Notes: generated from the sequence alone by a model not told the origin. A stretch of 64,000 nt of DNA from Turritopsis dohrnii (GCA_027922465.2 BQMF02000020.1:930001-994000); one strand, 5' to 3'; counted from the stretch's first letter, positions 34,930 to 47,159 are shown. Numbers and translations are program-made.

Positions 34930-35483
34930 CTCAATTTTTTGTCAGACAAACTTCAATCTTCGATCGTGCAAAAGGCGAAATAGTTTTTCAAAAAAGTAAA
35001 ATAGATTGCAAGATATAATCCTTTAAAGTCGCTTAGGTCGCATGTTTCTCGTGTTTACAAACTTGTAAGGATTTGATGAAAACCGGGGGTGAAAGATTTT
35101 GCAACTGCGAAGGTAATAAACATTTAACATAATTGGGAATACGTTAGATATAATGACCACGTGAGCATTTAACTTTGTATGTCATTGCATTCATTGTCTC
35201 GATACGGTGTACTGTAAAATATCCCTTTGGGATTGATATAAAAATTTATGACTTATGCACGGAAAGTTTACTTGTGTAATTATTCTGCTGAATAGAGCTG
35301 TTTAGTAGAAAGATCATTGCTTACCCCCGGAAAATTAATTAAATCATAACAGAGTGAATATGTTGAAATATGCGACCTAAGCGACTTTAAAGGATTATGT
35401 CTTGCGATCTATTTTATTTTCTTGAAAAATTATTTTGCCTTTTGAACAATCGAATATTGAAGTTTGTCTGAAAAAGAATTGAG
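34930..35483. repeat. Large inverted repeat, 114 bp arms
   Basis: The left arm (34930-35043) and right arm (35370-35483) are inverse copies with scattered mismatches, sharing TCAGACAAACTTCAAT and CCTTTAAAGTCGCTTAGG. A 326 bp spacer lies between. The arms could be the ends of a MITE-like element, but no target duplication was found. Confidence 0.75.
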
Positions 35484-37392
35484 CTGTTTTGCTATTTTCT
35501 ATAAAAAGCTCGTTTTTCTCATCTTCGTTTTTTTTCTTCCATTTTCATTATTCTTCCAAATTTTTTATATCATGAAAAAGTGCTTTTTAAGCTTGACACA
35601 GCGCAAAAAGAATTTTTGAAATATCTCATAACCATCAAATTTACCAAGCATTTAAAAAACTGTGCAAGTTCATTTGAAACGTACTATAGATCGTCTTTAA
35701 TATCTATCTAAATTTTATTTCCTGTCATCTTATTTTCCTGGCCAAACTTTGTAGATTTGTTGGGGTTTTTTTTGGAGAACAAAGTATACAAAATTTATTA
35801 CTCATTACTTTATCTTACAAGTAGCTATCAACTATGTCACAATACCAAGCAATATCAATATCACAATATTACAATATCAAGCATGTTCAATTAAGCGATC
35901 TTTGCCATATCGTCGATTTTGTTCGAAACGTAGTTGGTCTGCAATGATCTCGATCCGCGAATGTATAATATCATCGATCGTAATAGCGAAAATGACAATT
36001 TTGTGCGTATGAATGAAGTCGCGATGGATTTTGAAACATTTCGTTTTGTAGATTTCTTGCGTTAAGTTGATATTCAATCTTTCTTTTATTTCTTTTTCAT
36101 ATTTTATAAAAAATTTAAATCTGGTTAAGAACAATATATTTAGAATATTTTAGACTTAACTTGTAACTTTTTTTGAATTAGGAATCGCACATCTTCGTTG
36201 GCTCAGATTACTATCACTTTGGATAGATTTTCCGATAATAACGAATGTTATTATTTGTTTTTTACGGAGAAAACTAGAAATTCAATAATTATGGAATATG
36301 TCTTCAATGTTAGCTCCTGAAAACTTTGAAATTATTGGCAAAATGATAAGATACGTCTTTTCTGAAATTTGTTCTCCCAAATTTTAAAAACTGACTACGT
36401 TACAACAAAAAGGTAATCTTTGGAATTTCAAAGAACCACTTTTTGTCAAGTGAAAAAAAAACAAAAAAACACTGACATAAAGAAATTTTCGTAAGCAAAA
36501 AAGTAGATATTTCAGTTGAAGTAAAGAAGCCATTGACATAGCTATTTGTGAAATCAATGCTGTTTTGAGTTGATTAAAAATTATTGTGGGGGAGGGGGTT
36601 AGGCCAAACCCCCCATAGCCACCCTGCTCCGCGGTCCCTGGTTAAGCACTCAACCATTATGCTCGGCACATCATCATGACAAATAATAAATTGAATGTTT
36701 ATCTATGATGCCAAGAATGGAGAATTACTGGCAAAGTAGCATTTATGTTTGAGATCTATTTTTAACACATTTTAAGCCTCCACCATTTTCAGCATTGGAG
36801 AAACCACAAAATCATTCAGTCATTTGGTGTTGTAAGATATTGATATGCTAAATATGAAAATGAAAAAGTAGCATCATACTTCTTTGGTATTTATTTGATG
36901 ATCTATTTCCTATATAGTTTTGACGGATATTATCCTTTTTGACAAATGGAGAGTTTTTGGCACTTACTTTTTTTAGCCCATAGGCTTAAATTCTTGAAAG
37001 AAAAAAACTCAATATTGAAAACCCGCTTTTAAGCCCATGGGCTTGACAACGGGGTAATAGGGTACATCCCTTTACTTCTGAAACATTCATAAACATGATT
37101 GGTTTCTACAAGGTAAAATCAGATTATAAACGTATAACTTGTGTAATTATGTCAATAAACGTTTTTGAAAAACATGTTCTGACATGTCTCTTTTCTTAAA
37201 AAGTGTCATTTGAATCAAGTTTTATTTTTTTCTCCTGTATATCAGCAAGATATCTCAGCTGCGTTGTACCTAACGTAATGTATTTTCCTTTTAAATCCAA
37301 AACCTTAAATCGAGCGACGAAGAATACATTTTGTTAGAACAAAGGTTCTCTTTACAAAAAAACCACCTTACCCGATCGCTTCTTATAAAATT
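35484..37392. other. Spacer with a possible SINE fragment
   Basis: No gene is recognised. A minus-strand frame at 35877-36134 is open but matches nothing I know. Near 36580-36685 a GC-richer stretch (GGGGGAGGGGGTTAGG, CTCCGCGGTCCCTGG) looks like a fragment of a tRNA-related SINE. A short repeated word (AAGCCCATGGGCTT and a variant) occurs near 36976 and 37032. Confidence 0.35.
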
Positions 37393-38131
37393 TTACATGA
37401 GAGTGGTTTGATAGGGTGGAGCGTTCGCCCCAGTTTTATGCTCCAATCTTAATCGTAAATTTTTGCAATATTTTTTTTTAAAATTCTGCGCGATTTTCTT
37501 GAGACAACTATATATATGCAAGCATCGCTGATAAACCCGCTCACATACATCATAAGAAAAAAGTGACAAATGCTGCAATAAGAAGTGTTGGCATGAAGAT
37601 ATTCTTCTTTTTGATTGTTGAAATGTTTACCTCACCTTTTGCTATGGTTGAGGTATTTCTAGTTTTTCGTGAGCCTTTCAGTTTTTTAATGTACTCATAG
37701 CAGAAAACAGCGACAAGAACAAACATTGCTTCCAATGTTGGAAAGACGTATTTCAATATGACATTCAATGTTTTGAACTTTCCTTGTGCTACAACGATAA
37801 CAATGTAGCGCATAAGCAGATACCAGTAAACCACACCGCCGCCAAAATTCTAAGTGGGTAGGTGATGTTCATATAGACCTCTAAAAATCTGTCAATTGTA
37901 ATTAAAATCATGATTAGAAAGTAAGGCACGACAAAGCAAGAACATGGAACTATGTAAAATATATTTTTTGGCACATTGTAACGTTCCATTATATTGTAAA
38001 CTGAATCGAAGATACTCATCATAATCTCCACTATACTTAGGTTCATGAGTATTGTTTCTTGATTTAAATCTTCTGTCTTTATGAGATGTAGAATATATAA
38101 CCCTAGCAGATGCAAGGCTATGCTCAGGCAA
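37393..38131 (-). pseudogene. Rhodopsin-class GPCR pseudogene
   Basis: Read right to left, 38131-37850 encodes LNLSIVEIMM-type TM2, a loop, FVVPYFLIMI-type TM3 and ITIDRFLEVYMNITYPL. This is the end of TM3 with an acidic-arginine-aromatic motif in place of DRY, followed by the TM4 start. The frame then changes near 37830 into a TM5 segment (LKYVFPTLEAMFVLVAVF) with a basic third loop, and again near 37560 into SFLMMYVSGFISDACIYIV-like TM7 and tail. The N-terminus and TM1 are absent or very short. At least two frame changes make it non-functional. Related fragments fill the following 11 kb, so a receptor gene cluster once stood here. Confidence 0.72.
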
Positions 38132-39142
38132 TGTTAAACTTGTAAAACGACTCCAGTAGTTTTTGCAATATTGGCCATGTTTTTTTTTTGTTCTTCCTTG
38201 TTATTTGGATGATTTTGTTGATCTATACGTTCATGCATATACGTTGATATTAACTTACACTGAATCTTATGATTTCTATATTTACACACGTATTTATGTT
38301 TACATGATTATATATATATATATATTTTTCTTTAGCTGTTCTGATTTTGGTTTCTCTTATCTACATATAATTTTATTATATGAAGATAAATTTTTATGAG
38401 ACAGAGAGCTTTTCCTGGAAAAGCCATAAGCATGCAGTTTCGCTATTAATAGATTGTGATTAATTCAGTCAAATGCTTATTATTATTAAATGTATTTTAG
38501 GGATCCATAAAATGGCTTTTCACCCAATAAAAACTATAACAATAGATCAAATACAATATAGTTAGTTAAAAATTGATGTTAATAGTTAAAATAAATTACT
38601 ACATATATGTGCATAAGAAGTCAGACAAGAAAGAGACTCGCTGATGTTGTCAGGGCTGAATAACTGATGTTGGCAGCATGAATTGATCGATAGACATGAT
38701 ATTGAAAATATCGGAAAGAAAATCACCACATAGGGACTAGAATAATGGAAGTCCTAAGGAAAGACAAAAGATGTAAGAAAATAAAAAAAACGAATCAAAA
38801 AGGGGTCAAAGACTCGTGAATAAAACAACAACAAAAACTGACAAATTGGAATACCAAAACCGAATGAGACAACAAAATTGTCAAAAAATGAGCAAATAAA
38901 AATTGTAGCCTTGCATCTGCTAGGGTTATATATTCTACATCTCATAAAGACAGAAGCCTTAAATCAAGAAACAATACTCATGAACCTAAGTATAGTGGAG
39001 ATTATGATGAGTATCTTCGATTCAGTTTACAATATAATGGAACGTTACAATGTGCCAAAAAATATATTTTACATAGTTCCATGTTCTTGCTTTGTCGTGC
39101 CTTACTTCCTAATCATGATTTTAATTACAATTGACAGATTTT
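37883..39142. repeat. Inverted duplication of a GPCR segment, 238 bp arms
   Basis: 37883-38120 and 38905-39142 are inverse, nearly identical copies of the TM2-TM3 segment; one visible coding change is Asp to Ala after KTE/KTEA. A 784 bp spacer separates them. The right arm breaks abruptly at about 39142, where LINE sequence begins. Confidence 0.85.
38905..39142 (+). pseudogene. Second GPCR TM2-TM3 fragment, plus strand
   Basis: Encodes the same segment as the minus-strand pseudogene (HLLGLYILHLIKTEALNQ to ITIDRFF) and is fused in frame to a LINE polymerase fragment. The resulting 314-codon open frame is a chimera of two unrelated relics, not a gene. Confidence 0.8.
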
Positions 39143-40270
39143 TTATCTATTATTATCTGAAAGAGTGGGAATCGACGGTTTTTATAGCATATGGCTTGAG
39201 ATCAATTCTTGGGGCCTTATTGTTAAATATTTTTATCAACGATCTTATGTTTATTTTTAATGAGAGAACTGGTGTTCATATATGCAACTTCGTGGATGAT
39301 AACACACTCTACACATCCGGAAAGAAATTTGAAGACATTAAGTTTCATTTGGAAAAATCTTTCTCAACATTCAGTACTTGGTTTTCAAATAATGGGCTTC
39401 GGTTAAATGCTGATAAATGTAAACTGCTCATTCTTGGAAAAGCAAAGAATGTAGATATATTTACATTGAATCTGGGAAATGTTATTGTGAAGGAGTCACA
39501 ACATGTAAGGTTGTTAGGCATTGTTTTTGACAACCAGCTTTCTTTCAATGAGCATGTTCGCCCCCTGTGCAAGAAGGCTAATTCCAAAATCAATGCACTG
39601 AAACGTTTATACTTTATTTGTGTACATATAAACGTCGTGTTATTTCTAATTCGTTTATTTTTAGTAATTTCAATTATTGTCTACTTATATGGTGTTTTTG
39701 AAGTAGATGGTTATTGCACAAAATTGATACTATCCATGACAGGGCAAATAGGCTTTTATGTGATACGTCTAAATGAAATAACAAATTCAGCATTCATGAA
39801 AAATTTTGTAGGTTATTACTGAAGGAGGTTTTCACTAAACATGGCCTGAATTCCTCCTACATGAATGATGCTATTGTATTTAAAGACACAATATATAATT
39901 TACGGACGTCTAATCCCCTTAAAACGGCATAGAATTCGTACATCAAAGCACGGTTCACAAACTGTTTTTTACATTGCAGCAAAGTTATGGGAGAATCTCC
40001 CTAACTCATATTGAAATGCTTCGTCTTTACCTCTTTTCCAACGAGAACTGGATAGCATCTCACATATACAATGCCGCTGCCGTCTCTGTGTCACATACAT
40101 ATATAGACTAGGTTACATACACTAGCATTTTTTATTATGTTTTTAAGGTTTTTTTGATAGTGGATTTAAATTAGCCATTAGGCTAACTTTTTATATTATT
40201 TATTGAATTTTTAATTTACTTAACTTTTGTATTGTCTTTAAATAAAGAATATAAATATGAATATAAGTAA
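39143..40270 (+). mobile_element. 5'-truncated LINE fragment
   Basis: 39180-39820 encodes the second half of a reverse transcriptase: GLRSILGALLLNIFINDLM, then FVDDNTLY (catalytic box with Val where Ala is usual), LRLNADKCKLLILG and RLLGIVFDNQLSFNEHV. After a stop at 39820, further C-terminal LINE-like sequence runs in broken frames to about 40080 and ends in an A/T-rich tail near 40240-40270. It is joined directly to the GPCR fragment, as expected for 5' truncation during insertion. Confidence 0.78.
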
Positions 40271-40290
40271 ATAAAAGAACGAATTATGAT

Positions 40291-40462
40291 TGAAATAAAT
40301 TTGCCATGTTTCATTATAATATAATAGACAACAACAATTTAAAATTCCATATTTATTTAGCAAATATTTATTTACAGTATTTTATGCACTGATGATGGAC
40401 ATAGTCCGAAAAGCTTTTGCTAAATAAATATGGAATTTTAAATTGTTGTTGTCTATTATATT
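40291..40462. mobile_element. Small fold-back retro-insert with hammerhead-like core
   Basis: A 16-base direct repeat AAGAACGAATTATGAT lies at 40275-40290 and 40463-40478 and looks like a target duplication. Between them, inverted arms of about 48 bases (40317-40364 and about 40416-40463) enclose a loop. Inside, 40389-40411 reads CTGATGA, a GGAC/GTCC hairpin, then GAAA, the conserved core of a type hammerhead ribozyme. One unpaired base sits in stem II, and stems I and III are not cleanly closed, so ribozyme activity is unproven. Confidence 0.5.
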
Positions 40463-40499
40463 AAGAACGAATTATGATCAGTAAGTAAAGGCCACGAGA

Positions 40500-42545
40500 G
40501 GCGCAAGTGAATTTGAAACATCACAGAAGCCAAAAAAGCCAAAGCTGAAGCTGCAACGGTCGACATTCAATGATGACATTCAAACAAGCAGAAATGAAAA
40601 ACAAAAACCAAACAAAATGCATGACAACTGCATCTCTACAGGAACCGGACTTCCAAACACGGAAGATGGCTGAATTATCTGTAAAGATAATAATCTGAGA
40701 ATTCTTCGACTGGAACAACCAAGTAATTACCGCTGTGACGACGGCAAAAAGCTCTTTGACATTGATATGATACCTAAACAATGAGATCAAATTTTACTAA
40801 TTCAATGGGGACCCAAAAATCCTTCACAACTGCTACCAGGAAGAGTGAGTGTATAGAGAAATTGCAACTAACGTGGCTGTAGGAAAGATGCATCATTCCA
40901 AGAGGACAAAAAGTCAATTCACCACTGGACATCAGCACAAGCTTTTGCAATCAAATATACATGATAACTGAGAGTTGACACAAATGTAGATAAATCGATT
41001 AGTCTTCATAAAGAAATTTGCTTTGGATTACCACTTTGAACGCAAAAGACAGTAAACCTATTAGCCAAAGTAATTCGCGTATTGCACAAAAGTCCATCAT
41101 AAGAATTCTGCAAATTGATTGCAAATGAAGGGAAAGGAAAGATTCCTGAATGTCAATGAAGAACTTCTTAAGAATAAATCTTGCTAATTTTGACGAATTG
41201 CTGAATCTTTTAGGAAGGGACATCGAAAAGAAGCACACAGTGCTACGTGATTCTATTCCCGCCATTATTATTATTGTTTTTATTCAGATCATACTCAAAA
41301 CAAGCTTTGGAAACACGTGTGAGTTTCTATTTAGGTGTTTCAAACAATAATAATTAAAAATTTCGATAGAAAAAAGTTGGATGAAAGTTGAACACATGGA
41401 TCAAATTTCTTGAAACAGGTGAAAAACCATCAAATTTGTCTACACCGTCTCACAATTAATTGGATAGTGTATTTCAGCCTTAACTCATTGATGCCTTTAT
41501 TAACCGAATACGCCATAGGAAATGACAAATGCAGAATAATCATAAAAGTCATGTCTTTGTTAGGAATAGCACCAAGTAGGGAGCAATGAAACAGCTCAAA
41601 TAGTGGACATAAAAAAGGAGCCTGTGGCATGGCCCCTATTGACCTCTTTCGCTATGGCCTCCTAAAAAGGTAAAGGATGATTACGAGTCGACAATAAATT
41701 CCTAGGTCTAGTAGTTAAAATAGGAGCCAGAAAAACCAATATCAAAACCATGTCAAAAACCGTCCACAAAAGATACAACCACTTGATTCGGATTAAGTCA
41801 ATTGCAACCTGAAAAGATTGACTTGAGACACAGCTGAACAAGGTAATGAATTATGAAGAATATATATTCCTGCTGGTACATTGCGAGATTACATTTGGGG
41901 GCTTGCACAATTCGGATACCGATGCCTGAAACGACTCTGGGTATTGGTGCAATGTTTGTTTGCGTTGTAAAATCGACATGATCTAACTTGTAAAGAAGAT
42001 TCCAGTATTAACGGAATTCGAAAAAATCAAGTTTCGTTTACACGAAACTATTTTTCTATAGATTTCTAGAAAATTATATACAACTTAGTAGAGTTTTTCG
42101 TGAATTTTTCCCTACAAAGTCATTAGAAACTTCACATCAACACTTGAAATAAGCGTGCAAAGTAATGTTGTTTCTTTTGATACAAGAAAAGGCTTTAAAT
42201 CTCTGAAGCAACTTTTAAATTGAACAGTTTTAAAAATATTCTCACAAGTAATTGATTTTTTTCGTATAACAGGCTCCTCGATTTTGCGAATCTCCCTAAT
42301 AGGAGACCGAACTGACTGCTTCTACTGGGGACACGAAAAGGCGATTGCCACTTGGATAAGTGGAGCCTGAATAGGAATAGCTAGCTGTGGTGTAGTGATT
42401 GGTAAGCTGACTGCCGCCGACGCAATTGGATGATAAAACTGGTATAACCACCTGACCAACTCTTGTATTGAGCCTGTGTCAACGATGTTCAACGAGTTAC
42501 GCAACAGCTGGAAGACAAACGTTCCATCTAACGTAGGGAATGTGA
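40500..42545 (-). mobile_element. Degenerate DIRS-like (or Ty3-like) retroelement, RT and RNase H
   Basis: On the minus strand, 41630-41430 holds GAIPNKDMTFMIILHLSFP followed by SVNKGINE, the start of a reverse transcriptase of the DIRS/Ty3 kind. Further along, 40790-40521 holds INVKELFAVVTAVITWLF, FTDNSAIFRVW and a hydrophobic helix, an RNase H with the catalytic TDN. The middle (41265-40999) is open but poorly conserved and lacks a clear catalytic box. The upstream part to about 42545 has only short frames. No LTRs, split repeats or tyrosine recombinase were found, so the class is uncertain. Confidence 0.6.
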
Positions 42546-42789
42546 GCTTGGCATTCAGCCCTCAACGTTTATCATTACGGAAAAAGCAATAAACAAGAGC
42601 ATTAACAGGCACAAAGATTTCTGCATTTTTCGTTCATATTTCGTACTTAAGTAATACCCACTTGATATAATTCAAAAACATGAAATAGTAACATAAAAAC
42701 ATTATTATAAACCTTTCAAATGTTTCTGGAAATTTTGATGATTCATCTCACAACGATTCAAGAGATATTTTGTGACATGGATACAATTA

Positions 42790-42987
42790 TCAATTAAGAA
42801 TGGATGTACGCCATTTTCTTGCACGGGAATTGACATTTTGACGAGGTGCCATATTAAACATAAACAAGCGCCGCAGACGTATAGCAATCACGCTAGGTTT
42901 GGACAGTAAGAAAAACAAGATGCCCTGACAGGCATAAGGATTTCTGCGAAACGAGCTGAAGCATAAAAAATGAAAGACTAGCGACAT
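42790..42987 (-). pseudogene. Outlying fragment of the GPCR-derived repeat unit
   Basis: Encodes FHFLCFSSFRRNPYACQG, then FFLLSKPS, matching the QLGFAEILMPARAS...FFLLSKPSGF segment of the array at 44.3 kb after frame differences. It marks the array's left limit before the HIRAN element. Confidence 0.5.
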
Positions 42988-43080
42988 TCTTCAAATTTGA
43001 AGATTGAATGACTTCTACAATACAACATCACATTTTTGATCACACACTCCCTAGGAATCCATGAAAGCATTACTGATATA

Positions 43081-43764
43081 CCGTAATGCTTCGATTAAAC
43101 GCCCCCTTCTCTTAAACGCCCCCCTCAAATAGACGCCCCTCTCTAGAGAGAGGCGTTTATTAGAGACACACTAATTAAGGCATGTAGAACTACTACATTG
43201 CATTGTTTTAGCTTCAATGTTTTCATTTTGTATAAAAATATGGAAATTTGCGATAGACGCCTTTCTTTTTAAATTTTAAACTAACAGTTGGAAATTTTGT
43301 CTTTCTTTTCAAAAGTTCCTTTTCTAAAACTTCAGAATAACGTTTATTTTTCGTCGTAAAGATAAGTTTTGCAGGAACAACAAGTCCGATTTCCCGTTGA
43401 CGTTTGCCAGTTATTACTGCTTTTATCTTGTTCTCGAGATCTTGATTAATAAAATGGAAGCATAAACTTGAAATTTCTATGGGGATGTGTCCAACGAGAA
43501 GATTGTTTTTGTACATGCCAACAGCATATTTATCATACTCTCTTGCTTCCTCTCGCTTATCTGGAGTAGCTTCAAGTATTTCTCCAATCGTAGCATCCCA
43601 CACTTCTTTGTAGACATGATTACACAATTTATATTTAAGAAAAAGAAGAGTTTCAGAAAATTCAATAGACGCCCCCCTCTTTTAAACGCCCCCCTCGAAT
43701 AGACGCCCCCTAAAAATTCAAAATATTTAATAAACGCCCCGGGCGTCTAATCGAAGCATTACGG
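43081..43764 (-). mobile_element. 684 bp transposon encoding a HIRAN-like protein
   Basis: The ends are CCGTAATGCTTCGATTA and its inverse, continuing into repeated TAAACGCCCCC words on both sides. TATA flanks the element (43077-43080 and 43765-43768). The related unit at about 44627-44650 shows the empty site (ACTGATATATGCTATAGATC), which proves insertion. The TA part of the flank is the minimal duplication. One minus-strand frame fills the middle. Confidence 0.85.
43223..43627 (-). CDS. HIRAN-like domain protein in a short transposon
   Basis: A 134-codon frame starts at a TTG codon. The frame stays open upstream without an ATG, so the start is unknown, or an upstream exon or lost ATG must be assumed. 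Residues 1-90 follow the HIRAN pattern: HVYKEVWDATIGEILEA, EREEAREYDKYAVGMYKN-like acidic stretch, then LLVGHIPIEISSLCFHFI. A basic tail rich in lysine and phenylalanine follows. HIRAN domains (as in HLTF and Rad5) bind 3' DNA ends and normally accompany helicases. Here the domain stands alone with no transposase. It could bind the element's own ends or forks, or be a captured remnant. Confidence 0.6.
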   Translation of the reverse strand: MCNHVYKEVWDATIGEILEATPDKREEAREYDKYAVGMYKNNLLVGHIPIEISSLCFHFINQDLENKIKAVITGKRQREIGLVVPAKLIFTTKNKRYSEVLEKELLKRKTKFPTVSLKFKKKGVYRKFPYFYTK

Positions 43765-44150
43765 TATATATATAGATCAAAAATAGATAAAACAAAAATA
43801 GAACTATAACAGTTAATCCCGCTAGAAAGTTTGTCAACTATTGTTCCCAGGGATGATGGAAATTTACCTTTTAAAAAGTGTGAATAGGACTTAACTAAAA
43901 ACAACAGAAGCTTATGCTTTTACATACAAAGAAAAGAAATACGCGTAAGGTGCGAATCGTAACCATGGATACACATTTTATGTGACAGTTTTTTTTAAAA
44001 AGAAACGATGTAAGAGCTAAAAGAAAAAAAAAACACAAACTTTTTCGAAAAAAAAATTTAAAAGTTTAACTACGAACGACTTCGATAAATTTTTCCTAAC
44101 TGCAAGGGAGCTTCGAACCACAAGATGTTACCAACAACGAACTTTTAAAA

Positions 44151-44606
44151 TTATAAGTTTATTACAAGCGATGCTTCGAATTTGGTGGAACTGAAGTTCT
44201 CCATTGTATTTTTAGTGGGAGAAATGTCTGTTTTTTCATGAAGAAGTGGCAAAATACTAAAATACTTTATAAAGAATGTTTTAGTAGTTTTCATGTAAAT
44301 GTACGCACGAAATTTCAAAAAACCGCTAGGTTTGGACAGCAGAAAAAAAAAACCAAAGCCGGTTTTAATGTATTTCTTGCTTTCGCAGAAATCTAATAAA
44401 ATAGTAATTAGAAAGCCGACAACCCAAAAACCGGCCAGTAACGTTTTGATAGTCCATCCGTTAAAACAGAAAGAACAAGATGCCCTTGCAGGCATAAGGA
44501 TTTCTGCAAAACCCAGCTGAAGTATGAAAAATGAAAGACTAGTGGCACTCTTGAAATTTGAACATTGAATGACTTCTAATACAACATCACATTTTTGATC
44601 ACACAC
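44151..44606 (-). pseudogene. GPCR-derived fragment, first unit of the tandem array
   Basis: A 151-codon minus-strand frame with hydrophobic segments: SLSFFILQLGFAEILM (TM2-like) and LLAGFWVVGFLITILL. It then has FCESKKYIKTG, a poly-Phe stretch, and LLSKPSGFLKFRAYIYMKTT. The related sequence at 49000-49140 continues LGFAETLM and, in another frame, FVVPYFFIMTVTAIDHFL, which is clearly the TM3 of the GPCR at 37.9 kb. I therefore read the array as scrambled and internally deleted receptor copies. It is probably not translated. Confidence 0.5.
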
Positions 44607-47159
44607 TCCCTAGGAATCCATGAAAGCATAACTGATATATGCTATAGATCAAAAATAGAACTATAATAGTTAATAGTTAATAGTTTGTCAACTTTTGCTC
44701 ATTTCCAGGGATGATGGCAATTTACCTTTTAAAAGGTGTAAATAGGACTTAACTAAAACAACAGAAGCTTTTACATACAAAGAAAAGAAATACGCATAAA
44801 GTGCGAATCGTAACCATGGATACACATTTTATATGACAGTTTTTTGTTGTTTTTTAAAAAAAAAAGAAACGATGTAAGAGCGAAAAGAAAAAAAAACACA
44901 TACTTTTTCGAAAAAAAAAATTAAGAAACAAAGCAAAAGCGAAAAATTCATCAGAAATACTATGCTTTAAACTAACTACGCATCTACCTAACTAAGCTAG
45001 TGCTACCAAGCATTTAAAAATATAGCTTTTAAAAAGTTTAACTATGATATATGAACGACTTTGATGATTTTTTTGGTATTTCTCAAGTTTGCCTCAATGC
45101 TTTGCTTGGTCAGCTAGGATTAGCTAGGATAAGCTGGAATAAGCTAGGAAGCTAGGATCAGCTAGGGGCTTCCCGGCAAATCTCACACAGACCTCACTTT
45201 TACTCCGATGCCCCCGGATATAATAAGCCTAAATAAAGCAAATGGTGGATAAATAAGCACTAAGGAAAGCCTACCAAAGGATAGAAGTTTCAAATACCAA
45301 TGTTAGAGAAGAGAGTTTTCGATTTCTTTCTTACCGCAATTACAACCAGTCGCCAGAAATTTCTCGTGGAAGAGACCTCGTGCTACGAAAAAATGGCTTT
45401 CCGCATGGACGTGATGAATGCATGTAAACGCACGCACGAAATTTCAAAAAACCGCTAGGTTTGGACAGCAAAAAAAAACAAAAAAAAACAAGATGCCCTT
45501 GCAGGCATAAGGATTTCTGCAAAACCAGCTGAAGCATGAAACCCTAGAAATCTATGAAAGCATCAATGATACATACTATAGATCCAAAAAATATTAAAGC
45601 TCCTCTTTCCTGTTGAGCATTTTGAACACTTTACACACAAACGTTAACAAGATTTTATACTACTTTTATGGTTATGGAGAGACGATTGCTAAATGAATGA
45701 AACTTGAAAGTAAAATGAAAGTAGTTTTTTCTTGAAAACAAACATATTATATACTGTAGATCAAAAATAGATAAGACAAAAATACTTTTAAAAAGTGTGA
45801 ATAGGGCTTAACTAAAAACAACATAAGCTATTTCATACAAAGAAAAGAAAGGTGCGAATCGTAACCATGGATACGCAATTTATATGACAGTTTTTTAAAA
45901 AAAGAATCTATGTATAAGAACGAAAGAAAAAAAAAACACAAACTTTTTCGAAAAAAATATAAGAAACAAATTAAAAAATTTATCGGAAATACTATGTTTT
46001 AAAGTAACTACGTATCTACCTAAGCTAGCTACGAAGCATTTAAAAAGCATTTTTACCTTTTAAAAGTTTAACTATGAGCCACTTCGATGATTTTTTGTAT
46101 TTCTCAAGTTTGCCTCAAAGCTTTGCTTGGTCAACTAGGATTAGCTAGGATAGGCTAGGAAGCTAGGGTAAGATAGGATCAGCTAGGATCAGCTAGAGGC
46201 TTGCTGACAAACCTCACACAGACCTCACTTTTACTCCGATGTACCCAAATATAAGCCTACAAATAAGCAAATGGGAAGATAAAAAAGCACTAAGAAGAAA
46301 GCTTACCAAAAGATAGAAGTTTCAAATACCGATGTTAGAAAAGAAAGTTTTCGATTTCTGTATTACCGCAATTACAACCAGTCGCCAGAAGTTTCTCGTG
46401 GAAGAAACTTCGTGCTACGAAAAAATGGCTTTACGCATAGATGTAATGAATCCATGTAGGCGCACGCACGAAATTTCAAAAAACCGCTAGGTTTGGACAG
46501 CAGAAAAAAAAAACAAACAAGATGCCCTTGCAGGCATAAGGATTTCTGCAAAACCAGCTGAAGCATGAAACCCTAGAAATCTATGAAAGCATCAATGATA
46601 CATACTATAGATCAAAAAAATATTAAAGCTCCTCTTTCCTGTTGAGCATTTTGAACACTTTACACACAAACGTTAACAAGATTTTATATTACTTTTATGG
46701 TTATGGAGAGACGATTGCTTAATGAATGAAACTTTAAGTATCAAAATGAAAATAGTTTTTTCTTGAAAACAAACATATTATATACTGTAGATCAAAAATA
46801 GATAAGACAAAAATACTTTTAAAAAGTGTGAATAGGGCTTAACTAAAAACAACATAAGCTATTACATACAAAGAAAAGAAGGTGCGAATCGTAACCATGG
46901 ATACGCGATTTATATGACAGTTTTTTAAAAAAAGAATCTATGTATAAGAACGAAAGAAAAAAAACACAAACTTTTTCGAAAAAAATATAAACAAATTAAA
47001 AAATTTATCGGAAATACTATGTTTTAAAGTAACTACGTATCTACCTAAGCTAGCTACGAAGCATTTAAAAATTTTACCTTTTAAAAGTTTAATTATGAGC
47101 CACTTCGATGAATTTTTGTATTTCTCAAGTTTGCCTCAAAGCTTTGCTTGGTCAGCTAA

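Noticed and set aside
35877..36134. 85-codon minus-strand frame
   Set aside because: Open by chance in AT-rich DNA as far as can be seen; no motif or neighbouring exon supports it.
38878..39822. 314-codon plus-strand open frame as a real gene
   Set aside because: It fuses a GPCR TM2-TM3 fragment with the second half of a LINE polymerase at a sharp breakpoint; neither part is complete.
39143..40270. LTR retrotransposon
   Set aside because: Motif order and the A/T tail fit a non-LTR element, and no long terminal repeats are present.
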